The notes beneath the pieces are model-generated. The model was not told where the DNA came from, ran no database searches, and worked only from the letters and a program-made list of their open reading frames with translations. From Pyrenopolyporus hunteri (Eukaryota > Ascomycota > Sordariomycetes > Xylariales > Hypoxylaceae), in assembly GCA_902806595.1 (NCBI GenBank), contig CADCXC010000037.1:3038001-3102000 (forward strand): DNA of 64,000 bases. Reading direction: 5' to 3'. The position numbers were made by a program, and so were the translations under genes. Shown here piece after piece: positions 11,369 through 21,266 of this stretch. Each line of letters begins with the position of its first letter. Within the stretch, counting starts at the first letter, position 1.

Positions 11369-12430
11369 ATGTTACGCCTATCGCCAACGACTCTCTCCTT
11401 GACCATGACCGAGGTCAAGGAGTTCGAACGCCACCTACGTTTCAAGAAGTATCTTGCTAAAGAGGACGTCTTTGGACCATTGCCTATTCGTACCAGGAAG
11501 AAAGCCTCTGTAGCTCAGAAGAGCACCGAGTCAGAACGTAGCGATGTGAATCGGCCGACGCCAGAGCCCCTTCTAAAGGGCCCCTCCACTACGGATATTG
11601 AAGAAAGCCCCAGGCCTTTGGCATGCCCCCCTCGGCGTCCACCAAAATCTGACTATGAATCTGCCGAAAGTGGCTCTCAAGACATGCTATGCTCCGGGCA
11701 AAGCGAGACCCTAGACTCGTCAAATACATCCCATCCTATTGGCTGGGGGAACTTGCCAATGACGTTACCGCCGCCGTTCTCGAGAGAAAAGCGTTCCGTC
11801 TCAGACGCGCAATCTCTGCCTTCGGTGCGTTCTCACTACTACCCCGAAGGGCTCGTCGGGGTTTACCGAGCCCGGCTAGCAGACCGAATTTAACATGATA
11901 ACACAGCCCCGGGTTGGTAACGCTGGCCAAGAGCCTCCAGTCACTCCCCCTAGACGATCGTCTCTTCGGATGGCGCGCACCGAAATCCGTTCAAGTTCTA
12001 TGGTGAGTTAAACGAGGAACTGCACACTCCGTTCCTGACTTTATCATTTTAGTCTTTTAGAGGCAGGAGGCGACTTGTTAGTTCGGCAGTTAGATTCGTG
12101 CAATCTGTCGCCCGTTCCCCTCGCCATAGTCCTCCATCGCCGCCACCACACGCCGCTAGCTCCGGATCCGATTCTCCGGCGCGCGAGGAAGAGCTGGAAG
12201 CCTCGAGGGAAACGGATTTGGGGTTTAGAATCTATAACGACGCTCTCCCAGCATCGACCCAACCACAAACGCCGCGTAATCTCCCGGAATCACGTCACCA
12301 GAGTTGCCTTCGCGGACAATATACTGCACCCCTTCCGCGCCAAGCCTGCTGGACGGCTCCTCGATCTGTTACTACAAGTGTGACGGGAGAGAGCACCGGC
12401 CTATCCAGCCTTGAGCCACCCGAATTGTAA
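11369..12430 (+). CDS. Conserved fungal protein of unknown function, basic and disordered
   Basis: Three exons, 11369-11824, 11907-12002 and 12053-12430, give 309 residues, all in phase 0. Introns are 11825-11906 (GTGCGT...ACAG) and 12003-12052 (GTGAGT...TTTAG). The N-terminus has a charged stretch EVKEFERHLRFKKYLAKEDV. The middle is Ser/Pro-rich, and a basic segment RGRRRLVSSAVRFVQSVARS is followed by FRIYNDALPASTQPQTPRNL and PESRHQS. That last block resembles a motif I recognise from uncharacterised proteins of filamentous ascomycetes, but it has no assigned function. No membrane segment or enzyme domain is seen. The start is uncertain: ATG at 11405 has the better context, and the sequence just upstream of 11369 (CTTAAC, then TGTCAG) looks like an intron end, so an upstream exon is possible. 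Confidence 0.68.
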
Positions 12431-14939
12431 GGTCCCCACGGGAGTCGCGAGAATACCGAGGATTCGATACTATTCTGGGTACCAGGCGTCGGGGTTCCGG
12501 GAGCAAGGCCCGATAGAAGGCGACCTAGTAAGAGTCAAGGCGATGAAAGGAGAGCCATTCTTAGGATGGTGATCACGTGCCCGGAAGGACCAGCCGCTTA
12601 TGAGCACGCCCGGCCAACAAAGCTTTATTATTATCATTGCACTTGGCAAGACGATACAAACGGATGAGCAACAAGTTTAATAAATGTGCCATTATCATAC
12701 CCATTTTCGTGTCTATGAGGGAGAAGCAAACGCGGCCACGTAGGCTCTCTTTGCCGGGTATGTTTGATCGAGACCTGGAGTCCAACTCGTTAAGCTATTG
12801 CAGACTGGTGCATTCGTCTCATGCCACTGGACCCACTCTCGCCCTACAACAGTGTCCCGATGCAGATGTGTATGAGCTACAAAGGAGTGACGCAAACAAA
12901 CTGGACCGCTGTTTGAGGGTAGCTGAATGTGAATAACCAGCTGTTATTAATGATACTTTTAATCTGGAAGGACGAGGAGAAGCAAGCAGCCGACAAGCCT
13001 GAATGCCCCGAGCTCTCCTTTCGTCTTTTCGGCGACCCGTCTTTTTGCTGACTGCGGGTGGTGGAAGTGGAGATGAAGGCTTAGAGGTGATAGGTACATA
13101 GAACCTACGGACATGCAACTCAAGTCTCGGACCATCAGTTTTTCCTTGGATCCTCGACTGCCCGAGGTTAGGTAGGTACCTAGGTACCTATAATGGGGAT
13201 AAACTTCCATCCGTGAGACTACGGTGGTACGTATACAGGTACCTTGTAGCTTACGACATCAACCGACAAGGTACAAGGAGCGGGACTCGACTGAGAGAGT
13301 CCTTCGGCGATGCAGCAAATCGCGATCAACAATTATCCTGCTACACCTGTGCAGTAGGTACTTGACGTATGTACCTCATGGGGTCTACGGACATGACCGG
13401 TGGATAATTCTGTTCCTTAACCGAGACATGAATGGAGAATATCTGTCTTAGACCAATGAAAATCGGAGTTGCCCTGGACTGCCAGGGAAGTTCCGGCCCC
13501 AGATGCCAAGAAGCTAAGGCTTGGCCCCAACGCGAAGCCGTAGCAACCTTTGGCCAATCATAGGCGAGACTGGCTTTCCTTGTACTGGATGTATGTAAAA
13601 GGTCTCCTACTAGCACCTCATTCGCCTTGCCGAATTGCTCTACATCCCCGATAGGCCGATCCTTCCAACTTCCCATGACGATAACCAAAGTGGTCTGAGC
13701 ACCTCGAAGTGGAATCGAACGCACGCCTGCAAAATTGACCTGCAGCTGCACACACACACATACCAGCCTGCTCTGGCAGTTCTTGTTGCGATACATGGAG
13801 CCAATAGGATGCCCTGGGCTATTGCGCTTCCGGCTCTAGTATGTAGGTAGGTACCTATTATATGTACCTATTTTAGCATACCTTCCATTGTACGCATGTA
13901 CCCACAATACTTTCGTACCACCTTGTTGCGCCTCTGCATACATGTATTGTACACCACATGCAAAGTACGTACACTATGTCCGCACCCTCAAACTCAGTTG
14001 GAGTCTCAGCCCAGGCTTGCAGCTTACCTATTACATATATCCATTATATACCTAGGTACCTGGGTACATGCCTTCTACCTCGCTTTTCCTATGGAACCTG
14101 CTCTCCGTTCCCTCGCAGCAAGCCCTCGCAGCCCTCGCAGCCCTCTTCTACTTGCTTTCGTTGCTACGCTACCAGTTACCGTGTAACCGACTCCTGTCTT
14201 GCCTACCTAGGTACCTAACAATACTCCACCCCATCTCCCATCATCTGCCTTATTCCAGTGTGCGTACTAGTAATAACACAAGCCATCCTTGTCTTCCCGT
14301 CTCTCTCTTTCCCCCATCTCACATCCCATGCGCCTGCAAGCTGCTTCTTCTACCATATACTACTTCCCTACCTTTGGTTCATTTTTCTCTTCTTCTTTTC
14401 CCTTATTTCTTACATGAGTCTCCCACCTCTCACACCACTCCCACCACTCCAACCATACTCACTCGTCCTTCTTATCCTCGTTTCCTGCATTCCATCCTCC
14501 TTACCCTCCACCTTCTACGGGCAATATAGCCTACATAAAGACCCTCCCTCGTACCGCCTCTTCTCCATCCTCCTCTCTGTCTCGTTGCACACACACCCAT
14601 AAGATACAAATACGTTCGTCGATCCTGCCCTTTCCCCTCTACCTTCCATCCTCCACTTTGCTGGCGGCCATCTGCGCAACCGATCTTTTCCAATCTACCG
14701 ATAACCATCCGGCTACGCATTGTCAACCCATATCTCGTCCCTCAGGCCCCTACTCACTTCTTCTAGATCAATTGACCTCCCCTATCCTCGTCGCGGTCAT
14801 CTCATAGTCCTCTTTGGCCCTATCTGCGCTTCTCTGGCAGGCGACATCACCATCCCATCTAGAGCGTCGATCTGAGATTAGATTTCTAACCTGTTTCTCT
14901 TGCGTATCTCACCTAATATCTAGTGCTAACAGAATCAAA
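12431..14939. other. Intergenic spacer and pyrimidine-rich leader
   Basis: From 12431 to 14200 I see no supported gene. GGTACC/CCTAGG blocks lie at 13155-13190, 13845-13870, 14048-14068 and 14202-14218. From about 14220 to 14800 the plus strand is strongly C/T-rich, as in long 5' leaders of expressed fungal genes, and leads into the next gene. Confidence 0.5.
14220..14800 (+). promoter_or_regulatory. Pyrimidine-rich promoter/5' leader
   Basis: Long CT-rich tracts (for example CCTTACCCTCCACC) sit directly upstream of the 319-aa gene. CT tracts near transcription starts are common in filamentous fungi. The exact start site cannot be set. Confidence 0.45.
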
Positions 14940-15899
14940 ATGGGTTCTTTCGAACGTACCTCATCCCCAGTCCTTACCATGTCACCAAGTGCCGCCCATC
15001 AAGGTGCGTTTGGCAGGTCTCTCTTCTCGCATCAATCCTCTCCCTTTAGCCGGCCCAAAGGTTTCGGTGGCCCCTCGTCTTGGTCTCAGCCTCTTACTGC
15101 GACGCCTCCGACCGCTGGCCGTAAACGATCTAGAGACGAGGCCGGCGTGAACCTCGACGTAGAAGAGGCCAAACTCGAGACCATCGAACCCGTCAAGGAG
15201 CCAGAGGACGATTGGGTGTATGGCGAAGGAATGACACTCATCAAATCTCCTTCATCGTACGTAACCGACGCAGCCAGTCAGTCTGGCACCTGGCTCGAAG
15301 AGAAAACGGCCGCGGACGAGATCCGTAAGAACGAAGAGGCCCGCGCCATCAACCAACAAGCGCGGCCGTCCCTTAGAAGCAGCAAATCGCAACGCTTGGA
15401 CATGAACGCCATTGCAATCCCCGGAAATGAGCCGCAGACCAGTCGCTCAAGCCCGGTTCGTGATGTCGGTCCCACCGCGTCCACGCTTGGCCTGTCGGCG
15501 GATACCAGCAGTCAACCGATCATCGACAACTTCACTCTTCATCTTGGAATCGGATGGAGCCGCATCGGCGAACATATTCAAGCCGCGGCTCGTGGATGGG
15601 CCAGATATATCGAGAACCACTTCCCTGTCACCAATGTCCGAATTCAACTAGAAAGCAAAGGTCTGCAGTCATATCTTGTCGAGGCAGCGGAAGGCTTCTT
15701 CCTATTCTCCGAGGATTTACGACAGGGCCAACTCGTCAGCAAGGACCTGAATCGAGCGTTTGCCAATCTCAAGACGTCACCTCCTACCTTCGAGGGGGTT
15801 GGGGTCATGCTTGCCGCAGAATCGCCAAAGCCCGCTGAGGTTGCGACGCCTCGAGAGGCTGCGGTAGCTCCCATTGATATCGAAATGGACATGAGCTAA
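14940..15899 (+). CDS. Conserved filamentous-fungal protein of unknown function (319 aa)
   Basis: Single exon; the ATG at 14940 lies in an A-rich context (AATCAAAATGG), and the frame upstream of it has no other ATG start. The N-terminal half is Ser/Pro-rich and disordered, with a basic patch GRKRSRDEA and the short motif DDWVYGEGMTLIKSPSSYVT. The C-terminal part, about residues 205-295, looks folded: FTLHLGIGWSRIGEHIQAAA, RGWARYIENHFPVTNVRIQL, ESKGLQSYLVEAAEGFFLFS. This block is familiar from unnamed ascomycete proteins. The basic patch suggests a nuclear location, but that is inference. I cannot assign a function. No signal peptide or membrane span is present. Confidence 0.78.
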   Translation: MGSFERTSSPVLTMSPSAAHQGAFGRSLFSHQSSPFSRPKGFGGPSSWSQPLTATPPTAGRKRSRDEAGVNLDVEEAKLETIEPVKEPEDDWVYGEGMTLIKSPSSYVTDAASQSGTWLEEKTAADEIRKNEEARAINQQARPSLRSSKSQRLDMNAIAIPGNEPQTSRSSPVRDVGPTASTLGLSADTSSQPIIDNFTLHLGIGWSRIGEHIQAAARGWARYIENHFPVTNVRIQLESKGLQSYLVEAAEGFFLFSEDLRQGQLVSKDLNRAFANLKTSPPTFEGVGVMLAAESPKPAEVATPREAAVAPIDIEMDMS

Positions 15900-16392
15900 G
15901 CTGCTAAAGGGAGAAGGTGATTGATTGCTTATGTTGTACGAGAACGCCGGCGTATTTTGGCGAGAGGTAACTTGGAACGGGCTGGTTCTGACTGGGCGCG
16001 TTCCAAATGGCGCTCCAAATTAATATTTCTATTAACAGTATATCGGCTACACTTACACGAATTCGAGCTGGGTCAGGTCTGGACCAAAAAGAAAAGGTTT
16101 GCGGGCTTGGGAGTACTTGTCGTTTTAACAGCCTGTGTATTCGTAGCTTTTGTATAACAGATTTCTACATGGCTGAATCTCATTTAAATATCGTTCTGTC
16201 GTAGTCTGCGTAGCAAATTGGGCCGTTGGGTCATAGTGAGTTTATATACTAAGCCCCTGTGGTCTGAAATGCTGCCTGAACAGTGTACGAATGGAGTTGG
16301 GCAACTATTATCTACGGTACAGGGTTGCATTTGTGGGTGCGGAATCTCCAGCGTACCCCAAATAGAAGGGGTTGTTTTCTTTCTTTTATTAC

Positions 16393-16436
<44 letters not shown>

Positions 16437-18027
16437 GGCGCACAACCCATTCCTTCCTATTTCACGTAAGGTAACTCTACCATTATTTTTTATTGGGGTT
16501 TTGAACATTTAGCAAATGAGAATGGAAATTTGAATTATTCTAGTAATAATTTCGAATGCTTTGATTAACGTTGAAAGTTTACATGTGTTTTATAATTTGA
16601 AGTCCGTTGGTGTTTATTGTTATGAAGCGCCCCGTTTATTTCGACGTCCTTGTGCCAAAGTAGGCCAACGCCAACGCCAACGCCAAACCCAGATGGAGGA
16701 TTGGAGGTCGAGCCCGGCATCGGCCGTAAAGAGGTACCGTCTGTGTGGACTGCTACCTATCTAGTCGAATATTGATCGAAAAGGTCATTAAAGTTGCATA
16801 AATACATAAGCTGGATTAGTTGCATATCTACACTTCCAAGGGATCAGGATCCAAAGGTTTCGAGGTCGTCGAGGTGACGGACGGACGACTGGTGCACAGT
16901 GGTCCAAGCTACGTCTAGCCTGCCAAGCTACATCCACATGTTCCTATCGATAGGCCACTTGCAGCTGGGCTGGTCGCTGCGTTGCTGCATCCGGGTCCAT
17001 TCTTTCCACTTTCCAGGGCAAGACAACGACTTCGACCGCATTTGAAGCACCCGCATTGGCATCGAAGCAATCGGCGTCCATCTCCGCGTCGTGCAAGGCA
17101 AACCTCGAGTGGGTGATACAATAAACAAGGGACGCGCCGGAAGGAAGCGCGACGTCTAGAGCAGAAGCTTATCATCTCCCGTTCGCTTATATCAACCCGC
17201 GACCCTCAGCCCGCAGCCGTCAGCCCGCAACGCGACCGTCGCCCGCAACAAACTCTTTTCACTTCCTCTACATTGAAGCCTCTCCGTTAAGCTTCGGAAG
17301 ATTTTCCCAGAATCGCTTCATCGTTTGGCTGGTTGATGGAGGCCGCCTATCTATTCCCAAAACTGTTGTGGCGAACCCCCATAAGAAGCACGTACTTTGC
17401 ATACCCTTGCACAGCCGCGGCGAGCCTTGGACCTATCAAGCGACGTTAATCAGTCAATTATCAACCCGAACTTGGCATTTCCCCGTTGCTCGTGATGCTC
17501 TTGGGATAGTGGACCCGCCGCACGCATCTGTCCCTGCGCTTTGCGTACCCGTCCCGTTGCCTCAGGCTGTGAACGATTCCCCCCCCCCCCAACCAAGGGA
17601 ATAAACGCATTACTCGTCCCTCAGCGCCCACTCGTGTATTTCATTATCTCTTCCAGGAAACCGACCTGGGTTGCACGGAGCGGAACGTCATTGTCTAGCC
17701 TCGGTTGAACACAAACTACTTACTTATAATTTAGGTACTTATCAGCTGTTTTTCCCCCATCGACAGAAGCATTGCGGCTCATCTTGCAAGCCAGAGTGGG
17801 CTGCGCCTTTCTCGTCTGATCGCGCTTTAAACAGATCTATCTAGGATCCATTCGTCGATTGGCCAACTTTCCGCTTACATAGCACATCAACTTATGAGAA
17901 GGGAATTCTAGTCGAATAGCAGATTGCCTCCCCAACTCCCCCAAGCTCAAGGGGCCCGACTGGTGCCCTCAGACCAAGACTCCAGCTTCCTCCCTCTCCA
18001 AGATATCCATTACAGTCTTCGGCATTC
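15900..18027. other. Intergenic with a 40-nt poly(A) tract
   Basis: It contains the 3' flank of the 319-aa gene, a poly(A) run at 16394-16433, imperfect repeats of CAGCCCGCA/GCCCGCAAC near 17205-17250, and the promoter of the BTB gene. The frames at 16915-17175 and 17368-17604 have no recognisable content. Confidence 0.5.
16394..16433 (+). repeat. Poly(A) homopolymer, 40 nt
   Basis: An uninterrupted run of 40 A follows TTTTATTACC and precedes GGCGGCGC. It may be slippage, or the tail of an old retroposed insertion; no tRNA-like head was found upstream. Confidence 0.9.
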
Positions 18028-19692
18028 ATGATCTCGCAGCCCGATCAGTCTCTCACCCTCCGCGGCCCCTCCTCCGTTGTGTCGGCACGCAGCGCCTCCC
18101 GCGCCTATGCCTCTTCTCGAAGTAAGAGGTACAACCGCTCCCATGCGGGCGGGAGCTCTTATGCTCCGCAAAACGAGTTCCCCGTATTCAGTCACTCGGG
18201 TGATGTCGAGATTCTTATAAACGCCGGCGGGAGGGAGAACAGATATCTACTCCATAGACACACTCTAACAAGATGTTCGGGGTTCTTCGAGGCGAGCACT
18301 AGTCAGGAATGGTCCAAAGCGAGCGTGCTGCCCCCGTCAGAAGCTTCCTCGAGAGAGCTCGCGAGGATAGGGGAGGATAGTACTAGTAATGGTGGGAACG
18401 AAGTTGCGCGGCCACGTACAGACTCGCCCATGCCGCGGAAACGATGGCGCTACGAGCTGGATCCCGGGAGCGGAGGAGATGACATACCGATGCTAGTGCA
18501 GAAGGAGGCCAGTTCGCGCAGTTCCGCCGATTCTGCGCAACCACACTCCCTCTTCGGAGGAGGTAGCGCACCTGCGAATACCCCCACTACGCGCAAGGCA
18601 GCCGGTCATTCGCATACGCACTCGACCAATTCATTCTTCCGTTCCGTCGCAAACCTGTCCATGGCGCCAACAAAAACGACCCAAGACTTACCTCTTTCCC
18701 AAGCCGACGCAGACCTCCTCCGCGATTACGATAATCTTTTTCGCATTTTTTACAACTACCCGCCGCTACTAGATAGCATCAACATCGCCGACGCATATGT
18801 CCAGTGCAAATCGTTGCTAACCCTCGCCGACCAATACGATGCGTTAGCCGTCGTGGGGCCACGAGTCGACCACCATCTATTGCAGTTTCAAAGCCGGTTG
18901 TGGAAGCAGATTGCCAAGTATCCCGTCAGCTACCTACGACTGGGTTATCTAAGCAGGAGCAAAGTCATCTTCCAAGAAGCGTTGATACACGTTGTCGGAC
19001 AGTGGCCTGCCGGGGAGCGGAGCATTCGGCAGTCATTCCCAGATATCGTACTCGACATCATCGAAGACAAGGTCGACGAACTCGAAGAGACTGTCTCTAG
19101 GATTGAGAGCCGTCTCTTTCGCCTTAATCTCACTAATTCGCGGGGTGAGCGCGTTACGCCCAGTACTTCGTATCTCGACTGGCTAGCCGTGTCCTTATTC
19201 CGCCAATGGCTTGCCGATAACACGTCGCCGCCGCCGCCGCCGCCGCCGCCACCCCCAGCCTCCGTCCGAGGACATTCATCTCGTGACGGCGGGCCCCCAT
19301 CCCGCTCCACGGCCGTAGTTGCCTCAGCACCTACGGCCCCGAATCTCGCAAGCCTAGGTCGCACGTACCGCACTTTAGGCTCTGCTACGGGCGCCGGCTA
19401 TCTCGGCCACGACGAGTGCAAGCGTTTCCTCAAATTAACGCCCGAGCTATACTCACGCGATAATCTGCGTCGGTTTGAGAAACGCGTGGACGAACTTAAG
19501 AGCGCTGCTCGCGAAATCGTACGTCCGCTCATGGGTAGCGGGCTAGAACTCGAATTGGAACGTGGCGCGATTCCGCCGGGCAGCGCTAGTGCCGGTGCCC
19601 CCAACGTGCCCATGGCCACGAGCGGCATGACGAGTTATTTAACATGCGTTCGAGTCATGGAGAGAGACCTGCCGTGGGCCGTTGAGGATTGA
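18028..19692 (+). CDS. BTB/POZ-domain protein, 554 aa
   Basis: Single exon. After a basic Ser-rich N-terminus, residues about 55-96 read as the first half of a BTB fold (FSHSGDVEILINAGG, YLLHRHTLTRCSGFFEAS). A roughly 130-residue disordered insertion follows, then the second half (about 228-270: DYDNLFRIFYNYPPLLDSIN, AYVQCKSLLTLADQYDA) and a helical extension to about 370. Residues about 401-410 are a run of ten prolines coded by CCG/CCA repeats at 19226-19257. BTB domains mediate dimerisation and often link substrates to Cul3 ubiquitin ligases; the role here is unknown. The C-terminus (VRVMERDLPWAVED) looks conserved. The ATG at 18028 is the first in frame. Confidence 0.82.
   Translation: MISQPDQSLTLRGPSSVVSARSASRAYASSRSKRYNRSHAGGSSYAPQNEFPVFSHSGDVEILINAGGRENRYLLHRHTLTRCSGFFEASTSQEWSKASVLPPSEASSRELARIGEDSTSNGGNEVARPRTDSPMPRKRWRYELDPGSGGDDIPMLVQKEASSRSSADSAQPHSLFGGGSAPANTPTTRKAAGHSHTHSTNSFFRSVANLSMAPTKTTQDLPLSQADADLLRDYDNLFRIFYNYPPLLDSINIADAYVQCKSLLTLADQYDALAVVGPRVDHHLLQFQSRLWKQIAKYPVSYLRLGYLSRSKVIFQEALIHVVGQWPAGERSIRQSFPDIVLDIIEDKVDELEETVSRIESRLFRLNLTNSRGERVTPSTSYLDWLAVSLFRQWLADNTSPPPPPPPPPPASVRGHSSRDGGPPSRSTAVVASAPTAPNLASLGRTYRTLGSATGAGYLGHDECKRFLKLTPELYSRDNLRRFEKRVDELKSAAREIVRPLMGSGLELELERGAIPPGSASAGAPNVPMATSGMTSYLTCVRVMERDLPWAVED
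19226..19257 (+). repeat. Coding (CCG)n microsatellite
   Basis: A CCG repeat ending in CCACCCCCA codes the proline run of the BTB protein. It is in frame and could vary in length between strains. Confidence 0.85.
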
Positions 19693-20755
19693 AAGAAGTC
19701 CGATTCAGAGTTTCGGAACGTAAGTGCGTCAAAAGACGACAATGAGATACGAGATGGAATGACTGGTACGAAACGATAGAAACTGATGGAACGGAACGAG
19801 ATGCAACCAAGCGATGGGTGAATACCTTAACCAATCACAACGTTCAAGCCGGACGAAGGACACGTAGAGGAACGGACTCCACGCCGATATCCACAGACAG
19901 GTATACGTTGGTTACAGCGGAGGTGTTCCGCGTCTTTTGATTATCATGGTGCGTTGGTAATACCCAATGGCTGACCCAGGTTTGGTCTGGCTGTACATGG
20001 TCGGAGTCGTTATATTATGAGATTCACTACAGGATACCCGCCTACATATATCCGTTTACTTGTCTAGCTATTTACAATATCTATCCATCTGTATACCCGA
20101 GTATCTATCTATCTATTTATATTATACTGAAGATACGAAATAGATAGTATCCAGGTAGGAAAGACAATAAAGGTTCTTTACCAATGGGACGGCCGACGAG
20201 CACCAGCACCTTAGCCAGACACAACCTACCTTCATATCTATTTACCAAGATAGGTAAGCATTTACGTTTTCTGCCGATCCAGGGCGCTTTATAACAGACA
20301 AAACCTTTCCTTAGCGAAAGTATTATAAGGTAAGTTAGCATCCTCAGCCTATAATATCTTTTCTCCAGCCGTGATACCGATACTAAGCTCTATAGCTGTA
20401 TCCAAGGTTCACCGCTTGCGTTTTCATTTTAATACATACCTAGGTACCTATATATACCCTTAATGGCCCTCTTGACCCGAATCCACGATGGTAACCACCA
20501 AGAACGACGGATCTTCGGTTGACCGTACCGGTACTTCTCGCCTCAGAACCCCCTGACCAAATGACAAACTCGTTAGTAGAAGTAGATTTAGCGTAGCTCT
20601 CAACAAAACGAAGGCACCCAGCATCACGATATCGCCCCATCGGTCTGCGAGTAATCTACATTTCAACTTATCTTCCAACCTCGAAGTTTTCAGCAGCTAT
20701 AATAACATATTTCTTCGGACATACATACCTACCTACCTACCTAGGTATATAGGTA
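19693..20755. other. Intergenic spacer
   Basis: It holds the 3' flank of the BTB gene, TATC-rich short repeats at about 20060-20130, and a GGTACC/CCTAGG block at about 20437-20450. Four ACCT units lie at about 20728-20744, just left of the TIR element. No gene is supported. Confidence 0.5.
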
Positions 20756-20757
20756 TA

Positions 20758-21112
20758 ACGTGCCTCACAGGTCAACCGGTCATAAGGTCAGCCGGCTATT
20801 AGAATTCCCATATAAAACCCCTCCGCACGTAACCGTATATTTTAACGGTTAAAGGTCGGGCAAACGTTATTCTTATAAATATATTGTAACAAACATAAAT
20901 AGGTACCTAGGTACCCAGGTAGGTATTTATGAAAAAACGCTTTTTTGTCTTTTTGATTTTAAAATATTTCAACTTCTATTTAAATTTAATATAGTTGTAT
21001 TCCTACCGGTAAAACCGCATCAAATTATATCAAAGATTTGTAGAGTTATGAATCTAAAAGTTTTGGGGATGAGGTGTGTTTTCGGATGGCCGGGTTGACC
21101 TGTGAGGCACGT
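20758..21112. mobile_element. 355-bp non-autonomous TIR element (MITE), Tc1/mariner-like TA target site
   Basis: Perfect 20-bp terminal inverted repeats, ACGTGCCTCACAGGTCAACC at 20758-20777 and its complement at 21093-21112, are flanked on both sides by TA (20756-20757 and 21113-21114). The inner flanks stay similar (CGGTCAT versus complement CGGCCAT). The interior is AT-rich with no coding capacity and includes a GGTACCTAGGTACC block at about 20901-20915. The TA duplication and compact size match miniature elements mobilised by Tc1/mariner/pogo-type transposases. The element ends 154 bp before the ATG of the transporter gene. Confidence 0.85.
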
Positions 21113-21160
21113 TACGGCATTAAAACCGCCTGGGTAAGTTCAAAGGGTTGGCCTTGGCTA

Positions 21161-21185
21161 TTTTTTTTTTTTTTTTTTTTTTTTT
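21161..21185 (+). repeat. Poly(T) homopolymer, 25 nt
   Basis: A run of 25 T lies between the TIR element and the transporter ATG, within its presumptive promoter or leader. Confidence 0.9.
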
Positions 21186-21266
21186 CAACGTAACTATCTA
21201 CGAGTAGATATGACTACATTGCCGTTGGTTGTTATATAGTTCGAGAATACCTCCACTACTACGGCG

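Noticed and set aside
13341..13796. 151-codon minus-strand frame and a tRNA-like TTCGATTCC near 13730
   Set aside because: The T-arm-like string has no matching acceptor, D or anticodon arms in the 70 nt around it, and the frame shows no domain.
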